Positions 1-8,153 of a stretch of 64,000 nucleotides of DNA are shown here, piece by piece. Both the position numbers and the translations under genes were made by a program. The DNA is from Marinimicrobium hydrolyticum (GTDB lineage Bacteria > Pseudomonadota > Gammaproteobacteria > Pseudomonadales > Cellvibrionaceae): assembly GCF_030848505.1 (NCBI RefSeq), contig NZ_JAVDDU010000006.1, positions 124,001-188,000 on the forward strand, in the 5' to 3' direction. Numbering within the stretch: the first letter of the stretch is position 1; each line of letters starts with the position of its first letter. A model generated the notes under the pieces. The model was not told the origin of the DNA, searched no databases, and was given only the letters and a program-made list of their open reading frames with translations.

Positions 1-1505
1 GCGAAGAAGGTCTAGATGCCAATGTTATCAACGATTATCTGGCAGCTTCGAATCATGGCCCTCTGCTTGAGCAGCTTAGGGATCTCAGAAATAGAATAGG
101 TGCACATGTTAGCAACAACTCTAGTGAGCCCTTGCACGATATATTGAGAAGCCTCGAAGAGCTTGGTGGCGAACAGACGTTCAATTTCTACGAACTGCTC
201 CTCAACGTCTTTACCAAAACCTGTAAAAACCAGTGTTCGCCGCTGCTGATGCCATACGTCGGCGACGGATATAGTCCGCCAGGGACTGAATTTCGTCCAG
301 CCGCGCCACATACCCCTTTCGACGAAGCCGTACAAAGACGGCCGTCGCAAATAGCGGTTGATCGAGCAGACGTCAATTCCATAGCCGAATACCACAAGTA
401 TTTCAAAATGTGGTCGACGGGGGACGACTATGCTCGCGAAATCGCCAGGCGCTTCTTCACTGAAGCTTCGTTACATTCTAAGGTTGTGAAACAACTTAGG
501 GAGACTGAAAGTCTCGGCGGCAGCGCACGGTATCACCGCAAGTCATTTCGCGAGGCACATGTGTACTTGCAAGATCGGTTGCAGGGAGCGGATCTTGCCG
601 CCGTAAAACAGGCTCTACTGCTCATAGAGGCGATCAAGCGTGGTGATCCTTACCCTCTCGCTGAGGTTCTCGTAAATTACGCCGACAGCCAAGCGTTGCT
701 CCACAACAAGACTGTAGCCGCCAGGTACTTAGGACTAGTGGCGGGATGGCCTCACACGAGAACTTTTGAATTCCTTCGTAGTCTGGCGGACGTGAATTAT
801 CCGTCGACGAGGGTTATCGCCATCATCGCTTTGTTTCAAATTTATGTGCGCTCAGAGGGCCTAGCTAATCTCAATTACAGGACGCAGGTAACACCATTCG
901 CTGATGTGATCGAGCCGCTAGTGGAAAGCCTAGAGCAGCCACATAAACTGCTTTGCACTCTTGCATTGGCAAGCCAATTTTGTGTGGAGGAGCAAGCGGT
1001 TTTTGAAAAGGCATATTCTGGTGTCAATGAATTACTCCAGAATAATGTCCTGTCACAGGTTCAAAGACTATGCGGTCTCAGTCTCCAAGATGTTGGATAT
1101 GGAAATTTGAAACACTTGGTGGCGACTCGCGATTATCCTGGGGTGTGCCTTTTAGTTTGCACGGAATTGATGTTGCCAGACAGCGACCGTTCTTCAGAAA
1201 TATTGCTTGGGGGCGTGCGGGATCACCTTATAGTCCCGGCGGGTCATTCCGGTTCCATTAGACATGCTATTTGTTGCCTATTTGCGCTGAAATTTTATCA
1301 GCTGGCCGCTATCGCGGCCCATCGGCTAGCAAAAGAACACCCTGATGATCTCGACTTACAGATGTTTTATGTGATGACGCTGGCGCACGTTAGCGGTGCG
1401 AGAGGTCAAGTCGAACGGGAGGTGGCGCGGATTCGACAGCAATATGTATTGGATCCAGAGAGCAAACGGTCGTTAACGGAGATATGTACTCTCATCGCCA
1501 TATGA
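1..1505 (+). CDS. Unrecognised protein with HEPN-like motif, 5' end cut off by the window
   Basis: The frame beginning at base 3 is open from the window edge to the TGA at 1503-1505, so the gene starts upstream. The TTG at 132 is internal, not a real start. The visible part is about 500 residues and mostly helical by composition. Near its N-terminal edge it reads LRNRIGAHV, an R-x4-H arrangement like the RNase motif of HEPN proteins. The C-terminal third, with KEHPDDLDLQMFYVMTLAH, resembles a TPR-like helical hairpin. The first point is a motif resemblance and the second an inference. No function is assigned. A HEPN module in an AT-rich cargo region would fit a defence or abortive-infection role, but this is unproven. 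It converges with the gene ending at 1703. Confidence 0.6.
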   Translation, partial: EEGLDANVINDYLAASNHGPLLEQLRDLRNRIGAHVSNNSSEPLHDILRSLEELGGEQTFNFYELLLNVFTKTCKNQCSPLLMPYVGDGYSPPGTEFRPAAPHTPFDEAVQRRPSQIAVDRADVNSIAEYHKYFKMWSTGDDYAREIARRFFTEASLHSKVVKQLRETESLGGSARYHRKSFREAHVYLQDRLQGADLAAVKQALLLIEAIKRGDPYPLAEVLVNYADSQALLHNKTVAARYLGLVAGWPHTRTFEFLRSLADVNYPSTRVIAIIALFQIYVRSEGLANLNYRTQVTPFADVIEPLVESLEQPHKLLCTLALASQFCVEEQAVFEKAYSGVNELLQNNVLSQVQRLCGLSLQDVGYGNLKHLVATRDYPGVCLLVCTELMLPDSDRSSEILLGGVRDHLIVPAGHSGSIRHAICCLFALKFYQLAAIAAHRLAKEHPDDLDLQMFYVMTLAHVSGARGQVEREVARIRQQYVLDPESKRSLTEICTLIAI

Positions 1506-1702
1506 TTTCGATGTTTCGAATGCGTTCGTCTATTGCCCAGAAATACGGGACAGGAAAATCGGTTATCACCGCGGTTGTGCATCGGAATTTCAGGCCTTGC
1601 TGAACTATTTTGAACCGTAAGCCCTAACTTCACCGCACTGCCACCAGCTTTCAGTCGGCAGACGCATCTACCGCCTTATAAGCTTCGCCGTCTTACTTTA
1701 CT

Positions 1703-3037
1703 CTATTTCGATTTAAAGCGTTCCTCAGGAGTCTCCCACTTTCTAACAGTGTCCAGCAGAGAGCGCGCTTTGTAGAGCTTCCGGATAGCGCCCAGCTTCT
1801 CAGAAAGATGGTCGCGGTCTGCACCATGGGGTAATCTACCGATTTCAACTTCGCATTCGTCTAAAAATTCAACCCTCGCCTTCACTGAGTACCATTGTTC
1901 GAATGCAGCTTCAATCTCCTCTTTAGCCTCTTTCTTAGCACTTTCACGGGCAGCTCTAATCCTCTCTTCCTCCCATTTACGCTGCATCTCCCTCCATTCC
2001 CGATCCCGCTTTACCCTCATCTCGTCACGCTCTCGGACTAGCAACGGGATTTCTTCGAGCGCTGTATTTACCGCGTCGATAACCAGGCGGCGAGAGTCGT
2101 CAGTCTCCATGTCTAAGGACGATAGTATCTTTCGCCAACTCGTCTCAGAATAAGGGGAATAGATCGCCAGGTTAAATCTACCTGTTGGCCAAGATTTTGT
2201 GGTAGTCCAACTTGACGATCCGACTATTTTACGCCTCTTGGAAGATGTGGGCTTCACAGGTTGGTAGTAATTGTTAACCAGCTCAACTTTCCGTTGTTCG
2301 AAGGCTTCGTATATGCACAATCCGATAGCCAGGCCATTCATATGCACTACTGTCTCCTTGCCCGGCGCCCAGATCGAGCGATACCCATCATCGTAGAAAT
2401 CGTCAGCCTTATCGAGGTGAATTAGATGGAGATGAACATTTGTAGAATTAAGTGATACACGCAGATCGCATGCTTCAAACAATAAATAAACCGCATTCGC
2501 AAATGACATTGCTGAGTTCAGGTGCTTTCTTGTTGCTCTGATATCCGGCAGGTTGCGTTTTCGAGGGCACAGAAGAACGTTGTCTTCCCTTAGCCCCCTT
2601 TCTGGCGTCCAATTCTTGCGTGTTTCCAGGAACAGTGGTTTCGCGCCATTGAGGATATGATGGGTTCGTGACACAAAAGGAAGCATCGGCGAGTATGTCA
2701 AACGCAGAGTATCAGATGTGTGAGTAGGTTTCGTCTCTGGAGAAATATATGACGGGTCCCTGATCCATTGGCTGGACTGGTCAGGCGAAATCTCAGGCAG
2801 CGCAGCTTTACGTACAGCTTTTCCGGCAGCCACTTTAGCCCAATACCCCGGAGGCGGCGTAGGGATGATCAAATTTCGGCAAACTCGTGCCAGGTAGCTG
2901 GAAGAAACTCCATACCGGGCGCTTACTTTGACCATGGGTTCGAACCAGACCTCCTTGTACAAGTCTTCGCGGTCGACAAAGGGTGGTAAGTTTTCGTTTT
3001 CGCTCATCGAAACGCCCTGTTGCACGATCTTTACCAT
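1703..3037 (-). CDS. Conserved hypothetical protein with N-terminal HTH-like segment and C-terminal coiled coil
   Basis: This 444-residue protein has an N-terminal block containing LYKEVWFEPMVKVSARYGVS and then PTPPPGYWAKVAAGK. I recognise that pattern from uncharacterised bacterial proteins in which a short helix-turn-helix is followed by the PPxGYWAK signature. Residues roughly 335-400 are rich in Arg, Glu and Lys and should form a long coiled coil. The start chosen is the ATG at 3037, which has AGAGGA about 11 bases upstream. An alternative ATG ten codons later lacks a better ribosome site. Function is unknown. The neighbours are a toxin-antitoxin locus and other cargo genes, so DNA binding or defence is possible but not shown. 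Confidence 0.7.
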   Translation of the reverse strand: MVKIVQQGVSMSENENLPPFVDREDLYKEVWFEPMVKVSARYGVSSSYLARVCRNLIIPTPPPGYWAKVAAGKAVRKAALPEISPDQSSQWIRDPSYISPETKPTHTSDTLRLTYSPMLPFVSRTHHILNGAKPLFLETRKNWTPERGLREDNVLLCPRKRNLPDIRATRKHLNSAMSFANAVYLLFEACDLRVSLNSTNVHLHLIHLDKADDFYDDGYRSIWAPGKETVVHMNGLAIGLCIYEAFEQRKVELVNNYYQPVKPTSSKRRKIVGSSSWTTTKSWPTGRFNLAIYSPYSETSWRKILSSLDMETDDSRRLVIDAVNTALEEIPLLVRERDEMRVKRDREWREMQRKWEEERIRAARESAKKEAKEEIEAAFEQWYSVKARVEFLDECEVEIGRLPHGADRDHLSEKLGAIRKLYKARSLLDTVRKWETPEERFKSK

Positions 3038-3068
3038 TTTCCAATTATTCCTCTGGCTAAGGCGATTC

Positions 3069-3496
3069 TTATTTGTCTTTCAGGTAGATTGCAACATCCG
3101 CCTTTTTTGCTGCGTTCAGTAGTTTTTTGTCCAGTGTTGCCAGCGGCATGCCTTTGCGAATGGCCAACTCGAAGTAGGCAGCGTCATAGCTACTGAGCTT
3201 GTAGGCCCTAGATAGAGCCAGCATCCGGCTGAATGCCTGGTTAGCCGTTAGCCGATCTACAGGATCGGTAGATTCTCTAGCTGAGCTATGAAGCGTTCTA
3301 CTTCGCCAGTAGTCGTATCACCACGCCTTTCAGCGCCATCCAGGAGGTTTGTGGCCTCTAGCCAAAGACTAGGCACTAGCGTATCTGCATCAACTAAGCT
3401 AGTTAACACCGCTTCCGCGTAACTCTGATCGGCAGCCTTTTCGCTTTCCAGGTGCCAGCGCATAGCCACGGAGTTATCCAATACAAAATCCGTCAT
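3069..3496 (-). pseudogene. vapC: VapC-type PIN-domain toxin, broken by a one-base frameshift
   Basis: The reading frame from the ATG at 3496 encodes a typical PIN start (FVLDNSVAMRW, with the first catalytic Asp) and the WLEATNLL segment with a conserved Glu, but stops at 3257. Shifting frame by one base near 3259-3262 restores the rest of the domain: VDRLTANQAF, SSYDAAYFELA and LATLDKKLL with the last acidic residues, ending at TAA 3069-3071. All PIN acidic residues are therefore present but split over two frames, equivalent to one lost base. VapC proteins are endoribonucleases. The start overlaps the antitoxin stop by 4 bases, as in intact operons. Either the toxin is inactivated or the base call is wrong. 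Confidence 0.8.
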
Positions 3497-3732
3497 TTAC
3501 GGCCACTATTCTTGAGTTCGTCACGCTCAGCATCAGAGAGCTTGTGTCTTTTAGCTTTGAGGATATTTGCGATAGCCGCCTCGGCTTTCAGCCGCTCGCT
3601 GGTGCGGCTGGGTATCACGTCAGCGATGGGCTTTCCCCGGTTGGTAATGGTGAAGGCCTCGCCAGCCTCGACCCGTCGTAGTATTTCTGGCAACTTTGTC
3701 TTGGCTTCATAAGACCCGATTTCATCAGGCAT
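3493..3732 (-). CDS. Phd/YefM-type antitoxin of the vapC locus
   Basis: This 79-residue protein begins MPDEIGSYEAKTKLPEIL and continues with VEAGEAFTITNRGKPIADV, the standard Phd/YefM fold sequence that binds operator DNA. The C-terminal tail is charged and would wrap the toxin. It overlaps the frameshifted vapC by 4 bases, so the two were co-translated. A 20-bp tandem repeat lies about 65-105 bases upstream and may be an operator. With the toxin apparently inactive, the antitoxin could persist as a regulator or as protection against related toxins; that is inference. Confidence 0.85.
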   Translation of the reverse strand: MPDEIGSYEAKTKLPEILRRVEAGEAFTITNRGKPIADVIPSRTSERLKAEAAIANILKAKRHKLSDAERDELKNSGRK

Positions 3733-4079
3733 GGCTGTGCTCCTTTAAGGATGTAGACCTGCATACAAGTCTGCCGGAGAAGCGCAAGCAGTATAGACTG
3801 GGTATCTGATCTACTCACTGGGTATCTGATCTACTCACGTAGTACTGGCAAAATCCAATAATCCAGGCTAACAAGTTGAATTCGATGGGTTCTTCATAAG
3901 TAATATTGTCGAGAGGCCGTCGCAGCTAACGTTCAATCCCACGTGGCAGCTGAGCAGGGCCGAGTGTATAGCGTAATGTCCTTTAAGTTCACTAGATACA
4001 TTCACTCACTCTCTTTCCGTTGACATATAGAGCTTCGGTATTAGTCCCACCCACAACATTCTACAGCGACGTGCTAGCT
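3733..4079. other. Non-coding stretch between two minus-strand genes
   Basis: I see no convincing gene here. The one structured element is the 20-bp tandem duplication at 3797-3836, upstream of the antitoxin gene. On the minus strand a TATACT hexamer just downstream of the repeat (3790-3795) could serve as the -10 box of the antitoxin promoter. The rest shows no clear repeat or hairpin. Confidence 0.5.
3797..3836. repeat. 20-bp perfect tandem direct repeat upstream of the antitoxin gene
   Basis: The unit ACTGGGTATCTGATCTACTC occurs twice head to tail at 3797-3816 and 3817-3836 without a mismatch. It sits just upstream of the putative -10 box of the Phd-type antitoxin gene on the minus strand. 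It may be a duplicated operator or a replication-slippage product. Confidence 0.8.
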
Positions 4080-4952
4080 CTAATCCGGCTCGAACTTTGC
4101 GTAGAGGTGAGTATTGCAAGTGGGGCAGTCTCGGTCTTTGCCACTCTTCCCCCTCCAGCTTTCGCCGCACATGACGCAAGTGAAGCCCCCCGTTACCTCT
4201 GATCGATACGCCTCATTCATGGGCCGCGACGCAGGTTCAGTGAGTCGTTCACCGCGCTTAACTCCAACTTGAGATAGTGGCGGTTCGCAAACTGTTTCGC
4301 CCTTAGTTCTTCTCTGGCGCAGCTCAGTTCTTGCGCGCTCTTGTGAGGGATGCTGGAGCCATTCTTTGTAATCCGTACTCTTCTCGATAAGCTCTTTTAT
4401 AAGGCGATGTAATAATCCGGACTCACTCTTTAGCGAGTAGTATTGCAGCCTAATTACCCCAAGATCTATCTTCAAGACGCCTGAATCTACCCCCGCGAGG
4501 TCTGGGACACGCCTACCCGGGTAGTCGAAATGGATGTAGAGCTCTCTGCCAGCTACTGTACTGGCTAAATCGAAGTGCCTGTCGGCGTGAAACACAACGC
4601 CCTCCAAGACTCGGGCCCGGGTCACAGTTGCCGAGATGGGATGACCTCCCGCATCCCAGTCATGAAGCACCCAACCTGGTGTCTGAAGTTTAGTAATAGC
4701 GCCGGCGATTATCATATTCATAGCGAACTGCCGACAACAGCTATCAAACGAGATATCGCATTCCTTCAGAGGTTTATCTTCAGCACTGGAATCGTGTGCG
4801 AAGTGCCAAACATTCACCTCCCCGTGCCGCGCCACAACGCTTTGGCTACAGCTTGGACACAGACACCTACATGTCCGACCTCTCGGCACATCCCCCACTT
4901 CCACCAACTCTCCGGTTTCTCGGCGTACTGCAAATGGTATTTTCACATCCAT
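4080..4952 (-). CDS. CoiA-like protein with N-terminal zinc motif and C-terminal zinc ribbon
   Basis: This 290-residue protein has an N-terminal segment with CRCLCPSCSQSVVARHGEV followed by NVWHFAHDS. This matches the Cys-rich, HFAH-containing N-terminal domain of competence CoiA-family proteins. The C-terminus has CVMCGESW and CPTCNTHLY, forming a second zinc ribbon. I do not see an obvious nuclease core between them, so a nuclease function cannot be claimed from sequence. CoiA-type proteins act on incoming single-stranded DNA in transformation. On a mobile element a role with transferred DNA is conceivable. It is transcribed divergently from the winged-helix gene at 5161. Confidence 0.6.
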   Translation of the reverse strand: MDVKIPFAVRRETGELVEVGDVPRGRTCRCLCPSCSQSVVARHGEVNVWHFAHDSSAEDKPLKECDISFDSCCRQFAMNMIIAGAITKLQTPGWVLHDWDAGGHPISATVTRARVLEGVVFHADRHFDLASTVAGRELYIHFDYPGRRVPDLAGVDSGVLKIDLGVIRLQYYSLKSESGLLHRLIKELIEKSTDYKEWLQHPSQERARTELRQRRTKGETVCEPPLSQVGVKRGERLTEPASRPMNEAYRSEVTGGFTCVMCGESWRGKSGKDRDCPTCNTHLYAKFEPD

Positions 4953-5160
4953 ATCTGGTTCTACTCAACCGTATTTAACATCCAACAGAATAGCCGAACG
5001 CGACTTCGATTGATGCGATGCGCCAACCTAAAATTAGCTTTTGTCTTAACCATTGAGAGCATGTTCCAGAGAAATAGCGCTCTGTTACTTCTTGCTAATA
5101 CGATCCAGCGCGCACACAATTCATGTACTGTGGATAGATTGCTGCAATCTGGAGCTATTG

Positions 5161-5721
5161 ATGGAGCTTAAACCTCAAGACATTGTGGTCGCCATTGACC
5201 TGGCAACGACCGACGCTGCACCAGTGCTAGGATCACCCAGTAATTCAGCTCTTTCTGTCCGGGAAATCGCCGCCCGACTCGGGTTATCCCTAGGAGCCAT
5301 TTCTCAATCGTATTGTCGGCTTCGGAAGCTCGGTCTAATCGTTAGCGCCACGCGAACTGGAAACAGTCCATATTCAAATAAGGCCAACAACACAGGTTTA
5401 CGCGAGTTCCTTGTCCATGGTGTCAAGTATTACAGTTACCCCGAGGTGGTAGGCGTAGGCCGTGGCGTGGCAACCGGATGGTCAGCCCCACCGCTCGCAG
5501 GGAAATCTCCCATGGTTCTACCAGAAACTCCTTATGTCTGGGCGAATGCTGGCGGCTTAGACCGAGGAGAGCAAATCACCCCCTTGCATAACAGTGCCGT
5601 CAATCTCGCCAAAGCCAATAAGCGAGCCTATCGACTCCTAGCCTTAGTAGATGTGATGAGACTTGGGAAATATCGGGAGCAAGAGTTAGCTAAAATGCTC
5701 CTCTCCGAGCTACTGGAATAA
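5161..5721 (+). CDS. Winged-helix transcriptional regulator-like protein
   Basis: This is a 186-residue protein from the ATG at 5161, chosen because GGAG lies 7 bases upstream; the frame stays open for another 36 codons but those have no ribosome site. Residues about 30-65 contain LSVREIAARLGLSLGAISQS followed by LRKLGLI, a MarR/ArsR-type winged helix. The middle has FLVHGVKYYSYPEVVG and ATGWSAPPL, conserved in a family of uncharacterised HTH proteins. The C-terminus is helical and Leu-rich. It probably regulates its own or neighbouring cargo genes. Its target is not evident. Confidence 0.65.
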   Translation: MELKPQDIVVAIDLATTDAAPVLGSPSNSALSVREIAARLGLSLGAISQSYCRLRKLGLIVSATRTGNSPYSNKANNTGLREFLVHGVKYYSYPEVVGVGRGVATGWSAPPLAGKSPMVLPETPYVWANAGGLDRGEQITPLHNSAVNLAKANKRAYRLLALVDVMRLGKYREQELAKMLLSELLE

Positions 5722-5910
5722 TGATTTCAGCGAGTGAATCCGAACTCCTAGTCGTCCCGCCCAATGTCAAGATGACGTAGATCGCCGAATCCGCCTTGTA
5801 GTATCGGAAACCAAACATACCGCTTCTCCTCCGACAGTGTCTATTGGTCACTTACTGATACGATAGCATCCTATAGTCACTATAGATGTTAAGCGCTTTT
5901 GTGTCTTTCA

Positions 5911-5967
5911 GACAAATAGTTTGTCGGTCCGAGGGTGCCGGTGTAGAATAAGTGTCAAATCGACACT
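5911..5967 (+). promoter_or_regulatory. nrtR promoter with two inverted-repeat operator candidates
   Basis: A -35 TTGTCG at 5921-5926 and -10 TAGAAT at 5944-5949 are separated by 17 bases. A perfect inverted repeat GACAAA-tag-TTTGTC (5911-5925) overlaps the -35 box. A second, AGTGTC-aaatc-GACACT (5951-5967), sits directly after the -10 box. Both are placed to allow repression, and NrtR proteins commonly autoregulate through palindromes. Which repeat is the NrtR site cannot be told from sequence. Confidence 0.65.
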
Positions 5968-5979
5968 AAAGGGGCCCCC

Positions 5980-6693
5980 ATGAACGAAGAAGAGTATCTG
6001 CGGACATATGACCCCAAGGGCTTTGAATCACCCCTGTTAAGCGTGGACGCGGTCTTGTTCACCTACCATGAAGGTCAGTTGAAGGTGCTTCTGGTTGAGC
6101 GCTCCAATCACCCGGACAAGGCGAAGTGGGGGCTTCCCGGAGGGTTTGTCGATTTAGGTGCCGATACATGCCTGGAAGATACGGTAATTCGTAAGCTCAA
6201 GGAAAAAACCGGTGTAATACCTCCTTACATTGAACAGCTGTCCACCATTGGAAACAATCAACGGGACAAGAGGGGCTGGTCTGTAACGGTGTGTTATACC
6301 GCACTTATCGCACGTCAAGAGTGCGAAACACACATCGACTCTGTATCTGATACTCAGTGGGTGAGCCTGGAACAGCTGCCTTCACTGGATTTGGCATTCG
6401 ACCATGCGAGCATTGTCCAGGCTGGCCGTGAGCGGCTAAAGCAGAAGGCTCTTTACTCGATTATTCCAGCCTACTCTCTTCCTGAAAGGTTCACGCTTTC
6501 CGATTTACAACATGTGCATGAAGTCCTGCTGGGAAAGCCAATCCAAAAAAAATCCTTCCGTCGCCGTATCGAGCAGGCGGATTTGCTGGTCGATACTGGC
6601 GAGAAGCGATCCGAAACAGGTCGTCCGGCCACACTATACAAGTTAAAGTCCCTGGCGGGGCAGCATACCTTTATTCGTAACCTGGAACTCTAG
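5980..6693 (+). CDS. nrtR: NrtR-type Nudix-related transcriptional regulator
   Basis: This 237-residue protein has an N-terminal Nudix-like domain (residues about 15-150, with KWGLPGGFVDLG and EQLSTIGNNQRDKRGWSV). A C-terminal winged helix follows (about 165-225, with FTLSDLQHVHEVLLGK and ETGRPATLYKL). This is the NrtR architecture: regulators of NAD or ADP-ribose metabolism in which the Nudix fold senses a ligand. The Nudix box reads RKLKEKTG where active hydrolases have REhxEE, so catalysis is probably lost, as in other NrtR proteins. The promoter carries two palindromes. The gene is followed 11 bases later by a HAD nucleotidase that is probably co-transcribed. The regulated pathway here is unknown. 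Confidence 0.85.
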   Translation: MNEEEYLRTYDPKGFESPLLSVDAVLFTYHEGQLKVLLVERSNHPDKAKWGLPGGFVDLGADTCLEDTVIRKLKEKTGVIPPYIEQLSTIGNNQRDKRGWSVTVCYTALIARQECETHIDSVSDTQWVSLEQLPSLDLAFDHASIVQAGRERLKQKALYSIIPAYSLPERFTLSDLQHVHEVLLGKPIQKKSFRRRIEQADLLVDTGEKRSETGRPATLYKLKSLAGQHTFIRNLEL

Positions 6694-6704
6694 CGGGCAT
6701 ATTC

Positions 6705-7160
6705 ATGCGTTTCAAAGATAAGAAAATCGTCTACATCGATATGGATCACGTGCTATGCGACTATGACGCGGGCTTCAAAGCCCATCAGTCCAAGTATCCT
6801 GATTTGGCATTTCCGCAAAGCAAGCCAGGGCTTTACCAAAGCCTAAGGCCGATGCAGGGCGCGATAGAAGCGTTTAAGTGGCTGTGTGCGCAACCTGACC
6901 TGGAAATATTCATTCTTACCGCACCATCTGAAAAGAATCCACATTGCTACAGCGAAAAACGAATCTGGGTAGAGGAGCATTTGGGGTTTGCAGCTGTTAA
7001 CCGGCTCATTATCAGTCCTCATAAGGACCTATATCGCGGTGACTACTTGATTGATGACTGTGCAACCGGCAAGGGGCAGGATCACTTTGAGGGCACACTG
7101 ATCCTTTTTGGATCTCATGAGTTTCCTGGATGGTCCTCAGTCTTAAAGCACTTTGCCTAA
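6705..7160 (+). CDS. HAD-superfamily 5'-nucleotidase (deoxyribonucleotidase-like)
   Basis: This 151-residue protein begins with YIDMDHVLCDYDAGF, containing the HAD nucleophile and acid/base Asp pair (D12 and D14). ILTAPSEKNPH corresponds to motif II, and GDYLIDDC carries the metal-binding acidic residues of motif IV. The size and the DMDHVLCDY signature match the 5'(3')-deoxyribonucleotidase (NT5C-like) family, which removes phosphate from nucleoside monophosphates in the cytosol. It follows nrtR by 11 bases, so expression is probably controlled by NrtR. The substrate is inferred from family only; pyridine-nucleotide salvage would be an alternative given the regulator. Confidence 0.75.
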   Translation: MRFKDKKIVYIDMDHVLCDYDAGFKAHQSKYPDLAFPQSKPGLYQSLRPMQGAIEAFKWLCAQPDLEIFILTAPSEKNPHCYSEKRIWVEEHLGFAAVNRLIISPHKDLYRGDYLIDDCATGKGQDHFEGTLILFGSHEFPGWSSVLKHFA

Positions 7161-7547
7161 CTACCTCACTTCCACGTTCTTAGAGCCCATTTAGGGCTTC
7201 AACTGGACTCAATCATGTCATGTGCTCATGACACTATGGTTGGCCAATAGATGTCAGCGCTCACCTATTGACGTTGACTGGCTATGAGACACTGGCTGGG
7301 CTAGCGTTTGGCACAAACTTTGGCTATCTGTAGCTAACAATCATCCCAGCCCCCTTCGAGTGCCAAAGCTACGGATGCTTCTCTGCACGGGAAGTGGCTA
7401 TGCTGGTCAGTCCGATTGCCCCGCCCCACGCTAACACGCGGCTGCAAGGTTGACAGGACCAAAAAAGATTTACAAATCTATTTTTGGTTGACAAAACATG
7501 ATTATAGCGGATACAATAATTGTCACACTCTCCCAGGATAGCGACGC
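7161..7547. other. Non-coding stretch upstream of the Xre-ImmA operon
   Basis: No gene is evident. Structures seen are a 7-bp-arm inverted repeat TGTCATG-tgct-CATGACA at 7216-7233, a weak hairpin with AGCCC/GGGCT arms just after the nucleotidase gene near 7185-7202 that could be a poor terminator, and the operator-promoter listed separately at 7459-7517. Confidence 0.5.
7459..7517 (+). promoter_or_regulatory. Strong sigma-70 promoter with adjacent 29-bp operator palindrome
   Basis: A perfect -35 TTGACA (7488-7493) and -10 TACAAT (7512-7517) are 18 bases apart, 30 bases before the ATG at 7548. Immediately upstream, 7459-7487 is a near-perfect inverted repeat with arms CCAAAAAAGATTT and AAATCTATTTTTGG, abutting the -35 box. 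A second TTGACA occurs at 7450-7455. The placement suggests binding by the Xre protein encoded second in the operon. Confidence 0.75.
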
Positions 7548-8153
7548 ATGATCAAGAACCCATCAGAGGTACACGCCTGCCTCACCAATGACCGGATTGA
7601 TCATATCGGTCAGATCATAGCTCGTGTAAGAGCGGAAAATCTGGATGCAATTGAAGACCGAGACAATGGTTGGAGTATCGGCTGTAGGGCTCATGCGTGG
7701 GTTTGCAGCGAAATTTTGCAGCAGGAAGAAAGTATTCCTTGGTTAAGTGTAGTTGATTCATCACTCCGCTTTATTTCAAAAATTGGTGATGTAGAGTTCA
7801 GCTTTTACAAAGGCATGGCGGAGAAGCCTAAGAAGAATATTTTTACTCGGGCTCAATCGTATCCGGAATTACGTCAAACATCATTGTTTGATCTACCAGT
7901 TCCTAAGAGGCTTGTATGGGCATATGCGGTAGAAACTGACCTGGAGGGCGTTACAACTAACATCGAATTTTTTGGAATGAGTGAGTCAGGCGAAGTGATA
8001 GCATCTCGCACAGTGCCGATCTTCAATGTATCCAATAACTTGATAGCGATCAGCAACAGCGAAAGCGAAGCGGTAGAGCTTCCACCCGCATCTCCATCTC
8101 TTCCAAAAATCAAAAAAGGCAAAGTATCGGGTTCAGTAGAGCGCGACGAATGA
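7548..8153 (+). CDS. Unrecognised 201-residue protein paired with an Xre-ImmA protein
   Basis: I do not recognise a named family. The protein has a mixed alpha/beta core with GWSIGCRAHAWVC, a FYKG segment near residue 88, and RLVWAYAVETDLEGVTTNIEF. The C-terminus is a low-complexity Ser/Pro/Lys tail. It is first in a two-gene operon behind a strong promoter, and its stop overlaps the start of the Xre-ImmA gene by 4 bases. Two-gene operons with an Xre-ImmA/IrrE second gene are often stress or toxin-antitoxin-like modules. By position this could be the effector that the metallopeptidase-regulator controls, but this is inference. Confidence 0.6.
   Translation: MIKNPSEVHACLTNDRIDHIGQIIARVRAENLDAIEDRDNGWSIGCRAHAWVCSEILQQEESIPWLSVVDSSLRFISKIGDVEFSFYKGMAEKPKKNIFTRAQSYPELRQTSLFDLPVPKRLVWAYAVETDLEGVTTNIEFFGMSESGEVIASRTVPIFNVSNNLIAISNSESEAVELPPASPSLPKIKKGKVSGSVERDE

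Noticed and set aside
7216-7233. Inverted repeat TGTCATG-tgct-CATGACA as a terminator of the nrtR operon
   Set aside because: No T run follows and it lies more than 50 bases after the stop; kept only as an unexplained palindrome.
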